Assembly: GCA_015488785.1 (NCBI GenBank)
Contig: WFNC01000499.1
Span: 1 to 11,461 of the forward strand
Direction: 5' to 3'
DNA from: Flavobacteriales bacterium
GTDB lineage: Bacteria; Bacteroidota; Bacteroidia; Flavobacteriales_D; Parvicellaceae
Length of the DNA stretch: 11,461 nt
Made by a program: the position numbers and the translations under genes. The notes under the pieces were generated by a model. It saw nothing but the letters and a program-made list of their open reading frames with translations, ran no database searches and was not told the DNA's origin. Positions within the stretch are counted from its first letter, which is position 1. Each line of letters starts with the position of its first letter. Positions 1-7,237 of this stretch are shown here, piece by piece.

Positions 1-705
1 TCAACTTATTATTGGAATGAATTGGTAAAATGTTTGAATATTTATGTCACCCTAAAAAAGATTTGCCCAACATTGGACAGCTTAAATATTGGAGGAGGTT
101 TTCCTATAAAAGACTCCCTAGCCTTTAATTTCGATTATCAGTATATGGTAAACGAAATTATCGGATTAATAAAAACAACTTGTGCCAGCAATGAAGTAGA
201 AGAACCACATTTGTTTACCGAATTTGGAAGTTATACAGTAGGGGAGAGTGGAGCTGTAATTTACAAAATATTGGGTCAAAAAAAGCAAAACGATAGAGAA
301 AAATGGAACATGATAGACTCCTCTTTCATCACAACCCTACCAGATACTTGGGCGATAAATAAAAGGTTTATATTACTCCCTTTAAACAATTGGAACAAGC
401 CTTACGAACGTGTATTATTAGGAGGTTTAACTTGCGATAGTGATGATTATTACAACTCCGAAAAGCATTTAAGCGAAATTTATTTACCCCAGCACACCAA
501 AGAAAAACCACTTTACATCGGCTTGTTCAACGTAGGCGCTTATCAAGAAAGCCTTGGGGGGTACGGAGGATTACAACATTGTTTAGTCCCGCAACCAAAA
601 CACATTATTATAAAGCTAGACCAAGACAATAATCCGGTTGTAACAGTCTTTAGAGAAGAGCAAATTCAAGAAAATGTATTAACTATTTTAGGTTATGGCA
701 ACTAA
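1..705 (+). CDS. speA: Arginine decarboxylase, 3' part only (PLP-dependent, fold type III)
   Basis: The reading frame is open from base 1, so the gene begins left of the window; 234 C-terminal residues are visible. The family decarboxylates arginine to agmatine using PLP in a TIM-barrel plus beta-domain fold (alanine racemase/ornithine decarboxylase type). Visible marks are the glycine-rich phosphate-binding loop NIGGGFP (residues 29-35 of the visible part), the TEFGSYTVGESG segment in place of the family EPGR region (about 72-83), the active-site Cys-Asp of GLTCDSDDY (C145, D146) and the VGAYQ segment (about 178-182). The lysine that binds PLP would lie upstream of the window. The stop codon overlaps the start of the agmatinase gene by 11 bases, which suggests translational coupling and supports arginine rather than ornithine or diaminopimelate as substrate. 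A TTG at 22 is the first possible start inside the window but is internal to the protein. Substrate is inferred from the neighbour. Confidence 0.85.
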   Translation, partial: STYYWNELVKCLNIYVTLKKICPTLDSLNIGGGFPIKDSLAFNFDYQYMVNEIIGLIKTTCASNEVEEPHLFTEFGSYTVGESGAVIYKILGQKKQNDREKWNMIDSSFITTLPDTWAINKRFILLPLNNWNKPYERVLLGGLTCDSDDYYNSEKHLSEIYLPQHTKEKPLYIGLFNVGAYQESLGGYGGLQHCLVPQPKHIIIKLDQDNNPVVTVFREEQIQENVLTILGYGN

Positions 706-1549
706 AAATTACGCAGGTATTCCAAATGAATTTTCAAGATTAGAAAATTCTAAAGTGGTTTTAATACCAGTCCCTTACGACGGAACAAGCACTTGGCAAA
801 AAGGAGCGGATAAAGGACCTAAAGCATTTTTGGAAGCAGCTGAAAACATGGAACTTTACGATATTGAAACAGATACGGAAGTTTACAAACAAGGAATTTA
901 TTTAGCTCCACCAGTTTTAGAAAACAGTACGCCAGAATTAATGGTAGCGTCGGTTTATGAAGTTGTAAAATCGTTTTTGAATAACAATAAATTTGTAACG
1001 CTTTTGGGAGGAGAACACTCCATTTCCATTGGTTCTATGCGTGCTTTTAATCAAAAATTTGAAGATTTAACCGTTTTACAATTAGATGCACATGCCGATT
1101 TGAGGGAAGAATATGAAGGCTCTACCTGTAATCATGCTTGCGCTTTGTACGAAGCAAACAAGTCCAGCAACCTTATTCAAGTTGGAATTAGAAGCATGGA
1201 TATTTCCGAAAAAAAGGAAATGAACTTCTCAAAAGTATTCTTTGCACATAAAATGATTACAGATAATTCGTGGAAAGAAAAAGCAATAGAATTAATGACC
1301 AATAATGTTTACATCACAATAGATTTAGACGCTTTTGACCCCTCGATTTTACCAGCAACAGGTACGCCAGAACCAGGAGGAATGCAATGGTACGAGACAT
1401 TAGATTTTCTAAAAAAAGTAATTAAACAAAAAAATGTTGTAGGTTTTGATATCGTAGAACTTTGCCCTAATGAAACGGATAAGTCTTCCGATTTTTTAGC
1501 CGCAAAACTATATTACAAGCTGTTAAGTTATCAGTTTGAGAATAAGTGA
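695..1549 (+). CDS. speB: Agmatinase (ureohydrolase family)
   Basis: It hydrolyses agmatine to putrescine and urea with a binuclear manganese centre in the cytosol, completing the arginine-to-putrescine route begun by the overlapping upstream gene. The 284-residue product has the usual family length and all metal-ligand motifs in order: GGEHS (105-109, ligand H108), DAHADLR (131-137, ligands D131, H133, D135) and the DLDAFDPS segment (210-217, ligands D210 and D212), followed by TGTPEPGG (222-229) and the late glutamate in FDIVEL (E255). The ATG at 695 lies within the last codons of the decarboxylase gene and gives the expected N-terminus, with VVLIPVPYDGTSTW at 21-34. Related ureohydrolases (arginase, formimidoylglutamase, guanidinobutyrase) share the motifs; the coupling to arginine decarboxylase makes agmatinase the best call. 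No promoter of its own is needed. Confidence 0.93.
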   Translation: MATKNYAGIPNEFSRLENSKVVLIPVPYDGTSTWQKGADKGPKAFLEAAENMELYDIETDTEVYKQGIYLAPPVLENSTPELMVASVYEVVKSFLNNNKFVTLLGGEHSISIGSMRAFNQKFEDLTVLQLDAHADLREEYEGSTCNHACALYEANKSSNLIQVGIRSMDISEKKEMNFSKVFFAHKMITDNSWKEKAIELMTNNVYITIDLDAFDPSILPATGTPEPGGMQWYETLDFLKKVIKQKNVVGFDIVELCPNETDKSSDFLAAKLYYKLLSYQFENK

Positions 1550-1650
1550 TTTTTAATGTAAGGATATTTAATTTTTGAGACTACTAGAAAGTAAAGATTC
1601 AAAAGTCTGGAAGGTATTTATTTTGAGTATATGGGCGTTTAAACAGGCTG

Positions 1651-1658
1651 TACATTTG
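1651..1658 (+). promoter_or_regulatory. Candidate Bacteroidota -7 promoter box, rightward
   Basis: TACATTTG matches the TANNTTTG consensus of the Bacteroidota housekeeping sigma factor. The nearest upstream TTG (1623-1625) is 25 bases away, slightly beyond the usual 17-23. If active, transcription would start near 1665 and run into the hairpin at 1693-1720 and then repeat copy 1. It could drive the gene at 1912 or a short RNA. The match may be chance in AT-rich DNA. Confidence 0.35.
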
Positions 1659-1691
1659 TAGTTTTTGTTTAAAAAAAAGTTTAACTAAGTT

Positions 1692-1720
1692 AAAAAGGAG
1701 CTCATAAAATCGCTCTTTTT
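1692..1720 (+). terminator. Candidate intrinsic terminator downstream of the arginine decarboxylase-speB pair
   Basis: The arms AAAAGGAGC (1693-1701) and GCTCTTTTT (1712-1720) can form a 9-bp stem with one G-T wobble around a 10-base loop, and the right arm supplies a run of five T. A smaller perfect hairpin, TTTAAC-TAA-GTTAAA, lies just upstream (about 1680-1695) and would partly compete. It lies about 140 bases after the speB stop, so it could end that operon or a short transcript starting near 1665. Confidence 0.5.
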
Positions 1721-1729
1721 AGCAAAGTT

Positions 1730-1890
1730 ATACCAATTAGATATTGAAATGCGCCTTAAAAAATAAATTTTATTTTTACATAGACGATGAAAATAAAATT
1801 AGCATAGCCTTAGCTATCGTGTTTTTATTTGAAGAAGTATATGTGGTAATAAAATTATTTATTAAGCGCATTTCATAATTTAATTGGTAT
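1730..1890 (+). repeat. 161-bp palindromic MITE-like repeat, copy 1
   Basis: The ends form imperfect inverted repeats: ATACCAATTA... at the left (1730-1754) and ...TAATTGGTAT at the right (1866-1890), with 22 of 25 positions complementary. A central hairpin has arms at 1791-1808 and 1813-1830 around a 4-base loop, and the DNA between is also largely self-complementary, so the whole element can fold as one long stem. A second copy in the same orientation lies at 9680-9840. By eye they differ at about 19 of 161 positions with no gaps. There is no open reading frame of note inside. TA dinucleotides flank the CCAATTA/TAATTGG cores, which would fit a Tc1/IS630-style MITE, but no source transposase is visible. 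It ends 21 bases before the start codon of the gene at 1912. Confidence 0.85.
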
Positions 1891-1911
1891 TTATCATTAA
1901 AAAACAAAAAG

Positions 1912-2373
1912 ATGAACAAAATAACGGTTAAAGCATTTAAAGTAATAGGTATCTCGGTAAGAACAACTAACGAAAACGGACAAGCCTCAAAAGATATTGG
2001 AGAATTGTGGAGTAAATTTATGACAGAAGGAATTTTAGATAAGATTCCAAACAAAATAGACAATGCTGTTTATTCAATTTATACCGAATATGAAAGCGAT
2101 CACACCAAACCATATACTACCATTCTAGGTTGTAAAGTCGAAAATACAGACAATATTCCAGATGGAATGATAGCAAAAACATTTGAAGGAGGAGAATACA
2201 CAAAGTATATCGCCAAAGGAGATTTAATGAAAGGTGTTGTTTATGAAGAATGGACAAAAATTTGGAATGAAGATTTGGATAGAACTTACACCGCAGATTT
2301 TGAAGTTTATGGAGAAAAAGCACAAAACCCATCCGACGCAGAAGTAGATATTCTAATCGCAATAAAAAAATAA
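1912..2373 (+). CDS. Stand-alone GyrI-like / effector-binding-domain protein
   Basis: This 153-residue protein resembles the free-standing form of the GyrI-like small-molecule-binding domain (AraC_E_bind and Cass2-type families), which is otherwise the C-terminal effector domain of AraC/MerR-type activators. Visible features are the first strand and turn VIGISVRTTN (11-20), the helix IGELWSKF (29-36), the central strand VYSIYTEYESD (53-63) leading to YTTILGCKV (68-76), a second repeat-like half with YIAKGDL (99-105) and WTKIW (114-118), and ADFEVYG (128-134), whose glutamate E131 fits the position that contacts cationic ligands in relatives. It ends with the strand VDILIAIK (145-152). There is no DNA-binding domain, signal peptide or membrane segment, so it is probably a cytosolic ligand-binding protein. 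The ligand is unknown. The ATG at 1912 follows an A-rich stretch and an in-frame stop lies upstream at 1876. Repeat copy 1 ends 21 bases before it; it appears to be a single-gene unit. Confidence 0.8.
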   Translation: MNKITVKAFKVIGISVRTTNENGQASKDIGELWSKFMTEGILDKIPNKIDNAVYSIYTEYESDHTKPYTTILGCKVENTDNIPDGMIAKTFEGGEYTKYIAKGDLMKGVVYEEWTKIWNEDLDRTYTADFEVYGEKAQNPSDAEVDILIAIKK

Positions 2374-2380
2374 TATGAAT

Positions 2381-2430
2381 GCAATAGACAATTTTTTAGC
2401 TAAATAAAGAAAGTTGTCTATTGCTTATTT
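2381..2430 (+). terminator. Hairpin terminator after the GyrI-like gene
   Basis: GCAATAGACAA (2381-2391) and its exact complement TTGTCTATTGC (2414-2424) form an 11-bp stem starting 8 bases after the stop codon. The inner T run and AAAGAAA can extend the stem past a bulged G. The tail TTATTTTCT is only moderately T-rich, so it may terminate weakly or mainly protect the 3' end of the messenger. Confidence 0.6.
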
Positions 2431-2480
2431 TCTGAAATTTAGTTGTATAAAACGCCTCTTTTGTCACAGATTCTTAATAA

Positions 2481-2510
2481 TTAACAATAAAAGTGTAAAA
2501 GTTTTGTTAA
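2481..2510. promoter_or_regulatory. Inverted repeat upstream of pckA, possible operator
   Basis: TTAACAA (2481-2487) and TTGTTAA (2504-2510) form a perfect 7-bp inverted repeat separated by 16 bases, centred about 45 bases upstream of the candidate -7 box of pckA. Gluconeogenic genes are usually controlled by carbon source, so a regulator site here is plausible. The sequence is simple and AT-rich, so it could equally be chance. Confidence 0.25.
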
Positions 2511-2538
2511 AGAATAGGGTATAAAAAAGGATATAGCT

Positions 2539-2546
2539 TACTTTTG
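2539..2546 (+). promoter_or_regulatory. Candidate -7 promoter box of pckA
   Basis: TACTTTTG matches TANNTTTG. It would place the transcript start near 2553, giving a leader of about 25 bases before the ATG at 2578. No TTG lies at the expected 17-23 base spacing; the nearest upstream TTTG (2503-2506) is 32 bases away, so the upstream element is missing or divergent. Confidence 0.5.
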
Positions 2547-2577
2547 TAAAACTAAAAACAAAAAAACATTTTATATA

Positions 2578-4191
2578 ATGAATGAATTTGGAATAAAACC
2601 ATCAACAGCTAATTTACCAGAGCTAGGATTAGGTAATGTAGCCAATGCATTTTGGAATTTAACACCAGCAGAATTAGTAGAAGAATCAATATTGAGAGGA
2701 ATGGGGGCTTTAGCCGATTCAGGAGCCTTAGCAATTGACACAGGAGAGTTTACAGGTCGTTCGCCTAAAGATCGATTTATTGTAGCCGATTCAAAAACTG
2801 AAGAAGCAGTTTGGTGGGGAGATATTAATATAAAAATGACCCCAGAAAATTTCGATAAATTATTTGTAAAAGTAACAGCATACCTACAAAGTAAAGATAT
2901 CTTTGTTAGAGACAACTACGTTTGTTCTGACGCTGATTATCGTTTAAATATTCGTACAATCAACGAGCATCCTTGGGCAAATCAATTTGCAAACAATATG
3001 TTCTTGAGACCTACACAAGAGGAATTAAAAGACTTTTCGCCAGAGTGGACGATCATCAATGCTCCAGGATTTTATTCGAACCCTGAAACAGATGGTACAC
3101 GTCAACATAATTTTGCGGTACTTAACTTTACTAAGAAAATTATTTTGATTGGAGGAACGGGTTATACAGGAGAAATTAAAAAAGGAATTTTTTCAGTTCT
3201 TAATTTTATTTTACCACACGAAAAAAATGTATTGTCTATGCATTGTTCAGCAAATGTTGGACAAAATGATGATACTGCAATTTTCTTTGGACTTTCGGGA
3301 ACAGGTAAAACAACGTTGTCGGCAGATCCGAAACGTAGGTTAATTGGAGATGACGAACACGGTTGGGCAGATAATACCGTTTTTAATATTGAAGGTGGTT
3401 GCTACGCAAAATGTATTGATTTGAGCCAAGAAAAAGAACCTCAAATTTGGGATGCTATTAAGTTTGGTTCTATTTTAGAAAATATCAACTTTAAGGAAAA
3501 TACTTCTACGGTTGATTTTATGGATAAAACAAAAACAGAAAACACACGAGTTAGTTACCCAATCAATTATATCGATAATATACAAGAAGGTAGTATTGGA
3601 GCTGCTCCAAAAAATATTTTCTTTTTAACAGCTGATGCTTTTGGCGTTTTACCTCCAATTTCTAAATTGACAAAAGGGCAAGCAATGTATCACTTTATTT
3701 CTGGATATACAGCAAAAGTAGCTGGGACAGAAGCTGGGATTACAGAGCCTGTAACAGCTTTTTCGGCTTGTTTTGGAGCTCCATTTTTACCATTACATCC
3801 AACTAAATATGCTGAGATGCTTGGCGAAAAAATGACCAATAACAATGTAAACATTTGGTTAATCAATACAGGTTGGACTGGAGGTGCTTATGGTACAGGA
3901 GAACGAATGAGTTTGAAATATACTAGAGCAATGATTACTTCTGCTTTGGAAGGTAAATTAGATGATGTAGAATTTGTGAACCACGAAATATTTGGTTTAG
4001 CAATGCCTGTAACTTGTGAAAACGTACCCGATGAAGTTTTAAACCCGAAAAATACATGGGCAGATAAAGATGCTTACGATAATAAAGCTAATAATTTAGC
4101 AGAGCAATTTATAGCTAATTTCAAGCAGTTTGAAAGCAATGCAAATGAAGAAATAATGAGTGCAGCACCTAAAGTGAAGGTGTTAGCTTAA
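2578..4191 (+). CDS. pckA: Phosphoenolpyruvate carboxykinase (ATP)
   Basis: It converts oxaloacetate and ATP to phosphoenolpyruvate, CO2 and ADP, the committing step of gluconeogenesis from TCA-cycle intermediates, in the cytosol. At 537 residues it matches the bacterial ATP-type enzyme length (about 540). Motifs in order: TGRSPKDRF (59-67, oxaloacetate-binding R61), YTGEIKKGIF (196-205, metal-binding lysine region), SMHCSAN (220-226, H221), the P-loop GLSGTGKTTLS (238-248, K244), the kinase-2-like IGDDEHGW (256-263) and NTRVSYPI (322-329, R324). All catalytic residues I can locate are present. The P-loop wording is of the ATP-dependent family, not the GTP-dependent one. The ATG at 2578 follows an A-rich leader and gives the expected N-terminus. 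It is flanked by a promoter box and a strong terminator, so it is monocistronic. Confidence 0.97.
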   Translation: MNEFGIKPSTANLPELGLGNVANAFWNLTPAELVEESILRGMGALADSGALAIDTGEFTGRSPKDRFIVADSKTEEAVWWGDINIKMTPENFDKLFVKVTAYLQSKDIFVRDNYVCSDADYRLNIRTINEHPWANQFANNMFLRPTQEELKDFSPEWTIINAPGFYSNPETDGTRQHNFAVLNFTKKIILIGGTGYTGEIKKGIFSVLNFILPHEKNVLSMHCSANVGQNDDTAIFFGLSGTGKTTLSADPKRRLIGDDEHGWADNTVFNIEGGCYAKCIDLSQEKEPQIWDAIKFGSILENINFKENTSTVDFMDKTKTENTRVSYPINYIDNIQEGSIGAAPKNIFFLTADAFGVLPPISKLTKGQAMYHFISGYTAKVAGTEAGITEPVTAFSACFGAPFLPLHPTKYAEMLGEKMTNNNVNIWLINTGWTGGAYGTGERMSLKYTRAMITSALEGKLDDVEFVNHEIFGLAMPVTCENVPDEVLNPKNTWADKDAYDNKANNLAEQFIANFKQFESNANEEIMSAAPKVKVLA

Positions 4192-4214
4192 ATTTTAAAA
4201 TAGATTTTTTTATT

Positions 4215-4249
4215 AAACTCGATTGTACTTGTTGCAATCGAGTTTTTTT
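4215..4249 (+). terminator. Intrinsic terminator of pckA
   Basis: AAACTCGATTG (4215-4225) and CAATCGAGTTT (4235-4245) form a perfect 11-bp stem around a 9-base loop, which can close by two further pairs including a wobble. It is followed directly by a T run reaching 4249. It lies 23 bases after the pckA stop and 40 bases before the next gene, separating the two transcripts. Confidence 0.9.
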
Positions 4250-4289
4250 ATGCGAAAATAATTCGTAATTTAGAAAAAAAATAGATAAA

Positions 4290-7055
4290 ATGACTCCTTT
4301 CCTAAAACAAATCGCTGAAGATATAATTGAGAATTATGAAATTAAAGAATATAAAGATCTATTAATTATAGTGCCTTCAAGGCGTGTTGGTTTGTACTTG
4401 AAAAAAGAAATGGCTACGTTGCTAAAACAAACTTTTTGGTCGCCTGTTATAAAAACCATTGACGAGTTCTTGACCGATAAACACAAGAGCGGAGTTATTG
4501 ATAGTGTTACAGTTCATTTTGAATTGTATAAAGCTTACATCCAAATATTTGGTAAAGAAGAAACCTTTGATTCTTTTCAGTCTTGGTCGAGCCAAATTCT
4601 GAATGATTTTAATGAAATCGATCGCTACTTGCTTTCGCATAAAGTAGTTTTTAGTAATTTAAAGGATATAAAAGAGATCGAACAATGGAGTTTTAATAAT
4701 GACGATTTAAGCGAAAATCAGAATAAGTTTTTAATCTTTTGGGAGAAACTCGGAGAATTGTACGAAGTGTTTTCAACTCAATTGGAAGCTCAGAATTTAG
4801 CGACAAGTGCAAAAGTATATCGAGATATTGCTACCAATCCCAAAAAGTATTTGAATAATTTACCTTATAAGAAAATCTATATACTTGGATTCAATGCTTT
4901 GTCAACAAGCGAAGAGGTTATATTTAAACATTTATTTCAGACTTCACAAGCAAAAATATATTGGGATGCTGATCAGTATTATTTAAAAAATAAACTTTAC
5001 GAAGCTGGAAATTTTATACGCAGGTATAGTTGGGCATCTGAAAGTATAAAAGCAGTTGAAGGTAATTTGGTTGGAAAAGAAAAAAGCATACACCTTTATC
5101 CGTCCAAAACATCTATCGATCAAGTCAATATTGCGGCTAAAATAATGGAGGAGAATCCTGCTTTTTCCAACGAGAAAAGTGCTTTAATATTGAGTGACGA
5201 AACGTTATTAAATCCATTGGTTAACGCTATACCTGTAGGTGTCGATAAAATGAATATTACAATGGGATATTCGATTGGAAACACACTGGCAAAAGAACTT
5301 TTTGAAACCTGTTTGGATATTATAATTAGTAGTCAACGGTTCAGTAAAGGCAAAATGAAAAGTATCTATTTCAAAGACTTGGATAATTTATTTGAGAATG
5401 CACTATTTAAACAATTTACAAACAATAAAAAAACAGAATTTGTAAAACTTAGAAGCAGTATTATTAAATATAATTATACATTTATTACACCTAAGAATTT
5501 AACTTACTTTTTAGGTGATTATAGCTCAAATTTAGATTTTCTTTTTTATGATAATAATAAGTCAATTGAAAGTTATTTGGAAGACATCGCTTTGTTTATT
5601 CAAAAAGTTAGGAGTAAATTAATACAAGCCGATGAATTGAATATAGAGATAGAGGCTTTGTATAAAATAGAACAAATTATAGCTAAGGTTCAGTCGATTT
5701 TAAAAAAATATCCTTACATCACAACGCTTTCAGGTTTGAGAAAATTGATTTGGCAAATTCTAGGGAAAGAAAAGTTGTCTTTTTATGGAGAACCATTGCA
5801 AGGATTACAAATTATGGGATTCTTAGAAACAAGGGCTTTAGATTTTGAAAATATTATATTACTGTCTTGCAACGAAAGTTTTTTGCCTGGAGTAGCGCCA
5901 AGTAATTCTTTAATTCCTTTTGATTTAAAATTATTTTTGAAACTTCCAACCAAATCGGATCGGGAAGCAATTTTTGCTTATTACTTTTACCGAATAATCC
6001 AAAGAGCAAAAAATATTCATTTGGTTTACAACAATGGAATAGCCAATGCTTTAGAATCTAACGAAGTCAGTCGTTACATTATTCAATTAGAAAATGAACT
6101 TTCTCATTATGAGAATGTTAAAATAGAAACGCATCAAATAAATTATAAAATAGAAAACGCTCCAGCGGTACAAGTTATTGAAAAGGATGAACTAACGTTG
6201 TCAAAAATAGAACTGTTTCTAAAGAATGGTTTATCTCCGTCCGCTCTAAACGGATATTTGGCTTGTTCACTTGATTTTTATTACAAATATGTATTAAGAA
6301 TTAGAGAGCAAGAAGAAGTTGAGGAGTCAATTGAAAGTAGTACTCAGGGGACAATTATTCATAAAGTCTTAGAAAATTTATACACCAAATTTGGTCCAAT
6401 AATAAATACAGAATCTATTGATAATATGCTAAAGGTTTATGAAGAAGAAACCCATTTAATCTTTAAAGAAGCTTTTCCTCAAGGAAATTACAGAGTCGGA
6501 AAAAACCTATTGACTTTCTCTATGGCATTGAAAGGTATTCGTAAATTCCTAAAAAGTGAAAAAGATTTTATTGTAAAAAACGGACATATAAAAATACTAG
6601 GGCTAGAAGAAAATTTAAGTCACACTTTAACAGTTGAAACACCAACAAAATCATTGCAAGTTTTGCTAAAAGGAAATGCCGATCGAATAGATTTGATAGG
6701 GAACACAATTAGAATTATAGATTATAAAACAGGTTATGTTAAGCAAACGGATGTTGCGACTCATTTTTATAAAATTCTAGAACACCCTAAAGCAAATCAG
6801 TTAATGTTTTATGCTTATTTATATTACAAACAATATAAAAAAATAAATATTGAATCGGGTATTGTTTCGTTTAGAAATTTAAACGGAGGATTGTTAAATT
6901 TAATCGTAAAAATAGAAAAGCAACCTGTAGAATTTTCAGCTGATTTGTTTGATGAATACGAAGATTTATTAATAGATCAAATACAAGAGATTTATAACGC
7001 AGAAATTGATTTTAGCCACAATGAAGACGCTAAGTATTGTATGATTTGCTCATAG
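4290..7055 (+). CDS. AddB-like protein with C-terminal PD-(D/E)XK nuclease domain
   Basis: The 921-residue protein resembles the Bacteroidota version of AddB/RexB, the nuclease partner of a RecB/AddA-type helicase that processes double-strand breaks for recombination. The N-terminal two thirds look like an inactivated superfamily 1 helicase: it opens with DLLIIVPSRR and has no Walker A motif, then shows ALILSDETLL (298-307), NITMGYSIGNT (322-332), QIMGFLETRALDF (507-519) and SCNESFLPG (526-534). The nuclease domain begins near LSPSALNGYLACSLDFYYKY (648-667). It has GTIIHKVLE (H691), GNADRID (catalytic D798), IIDYKTG (D811, K813) and NQLMFYAY (Q837, Y841), so the metal-dependent nuclease site appears intact. 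AddB-type Fe-S nucleases use four cysteines; only C659, C917 and C920 are seen in matching places, and the protein stops one residue after C920. No helicase partner gene is in the window. The start at 4290 follows an A-rich run. Confidence 0.85.
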   Translation: MTPFLKQIAEDIIENYEIKEYKDLLIIVPSRRVGLYLKKEMATLLKQTFWSPVIKTIDEFLTDKHKSGVIDSVTVHFELYKAYIQIFGKEETFDSFQSWSSQILNDFNEIDRYLLSHKVVFSNLKDIKEIEQWSFNNDDLSENQNKFLIFWEKLGELYEVFSTQLEAQNLATSAKVYRDIATNPKKYLNNLPYKKIYILGFNALSTSEEVIFKHLFQTSQAKIYWDADQYYLKNKLYEAGNFIRRYSWASESIKAVEGNLVGKEKSIHLYPSKTSIDQVNIAAKIMEENPAFSNEKSALILSDETLLNPLVNAIPVGVDKMNITMGYSIGNTLAKELFETCLDIIISSQRFSKGKMKSIYFKDLDNLFENALFKQFTNNKKTEFVKLRSSIIKYNYTFITPKNLTYFLGDYSSNLDFLFYDNNKSIESYLEDIALFIQKVRSKLIQADELNIEIEALYKIEQIIAKVQSILKKYPYITTLSGLRKLIWQILGKEKLSFYGEPLQGLQIMGFLETRALDFENIILLSCNESFLPGVAPSNSLIPFDLKLFLKLPTKSDREAIFAYYFYRIIQRAKNIHLVYNNGIANALESNEVSRYIIQLENELSHYENVKIETHQINYKIENAPAVQVIEKDELTLSKIELFLKNGLSPSALNGYLACSLDFYYKYVLRIREQEEVEESIESSTQGTIIHKVLENLYTKFGPIINTESIDNMLKVYEEETHLIFKEAFPQGNYRVGKNLLTFSMALKGIRKFLKSEKDFIVKNGHIKILGLEENLSHTLTVETPTKSLQVLLKGNADRIDLIGNTIRIIDYKTGYVKQTDVATHFYKILEHPKANQLMFYAYLYYKQYKKINIESGIVSFRNLNGGLLNLIVKIEKQPVEFSADLFDEYEDLLIDQIQEIYNAEIDFSHNEDAKYCMICS

Positions 7056-7176
7056 CAAAAGGTTCTACAGAGTTTGGTGTGGATAGTATAATTTAGAAGT
7101 ACTCCAAAGTTTAATACGCTAATCGTTTTTTTTGTAAAATGAACAAAGCATTAAGAACAATGTATTTTTTTGAATT

Positions 7177-7230
7177 TTAAAGTCTTAAAGTCTTAAAGTC
7201 TTAAAGTCTTGAATCTTTTAGTCTTGAGTC
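7177..7230. repeat. 8-bp tandem repeat between convergent genes
   Basis: Four perfect copies of TTAAAGTC run from 7177 to 7208 and decay into related 7-8 base units (ending AATC, TAGTC, GAGTC) up to about 7230. It ends 7 bases before the stop codon of the channel gene, in the 182-base gap between two convergent genes. No clear intrinsic terminator is visible in this gap. Such a tract can change length by slipped-strand replication. Confidence 0.9.
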
Positions 7231-7237
7231 TATTCCC

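Noticed and set aside
1730..1890. Repeat copies as integron attC sites (palindromic, beside a Cass2-like protein that is known from gene cassettes)
   Set aside because: The ends do not carry the RYYYAAC/GTTRRRY core sites, there is no integrase, and neighbouring genes are ordinary housekeeping genes with their own promoters and in both orientations.
2571..2915. Minus-strand open frame (114 codons) over the start of pckA
   Set aside because: It is a shadow of the strongly supported pckA frame and has no motif of its own.
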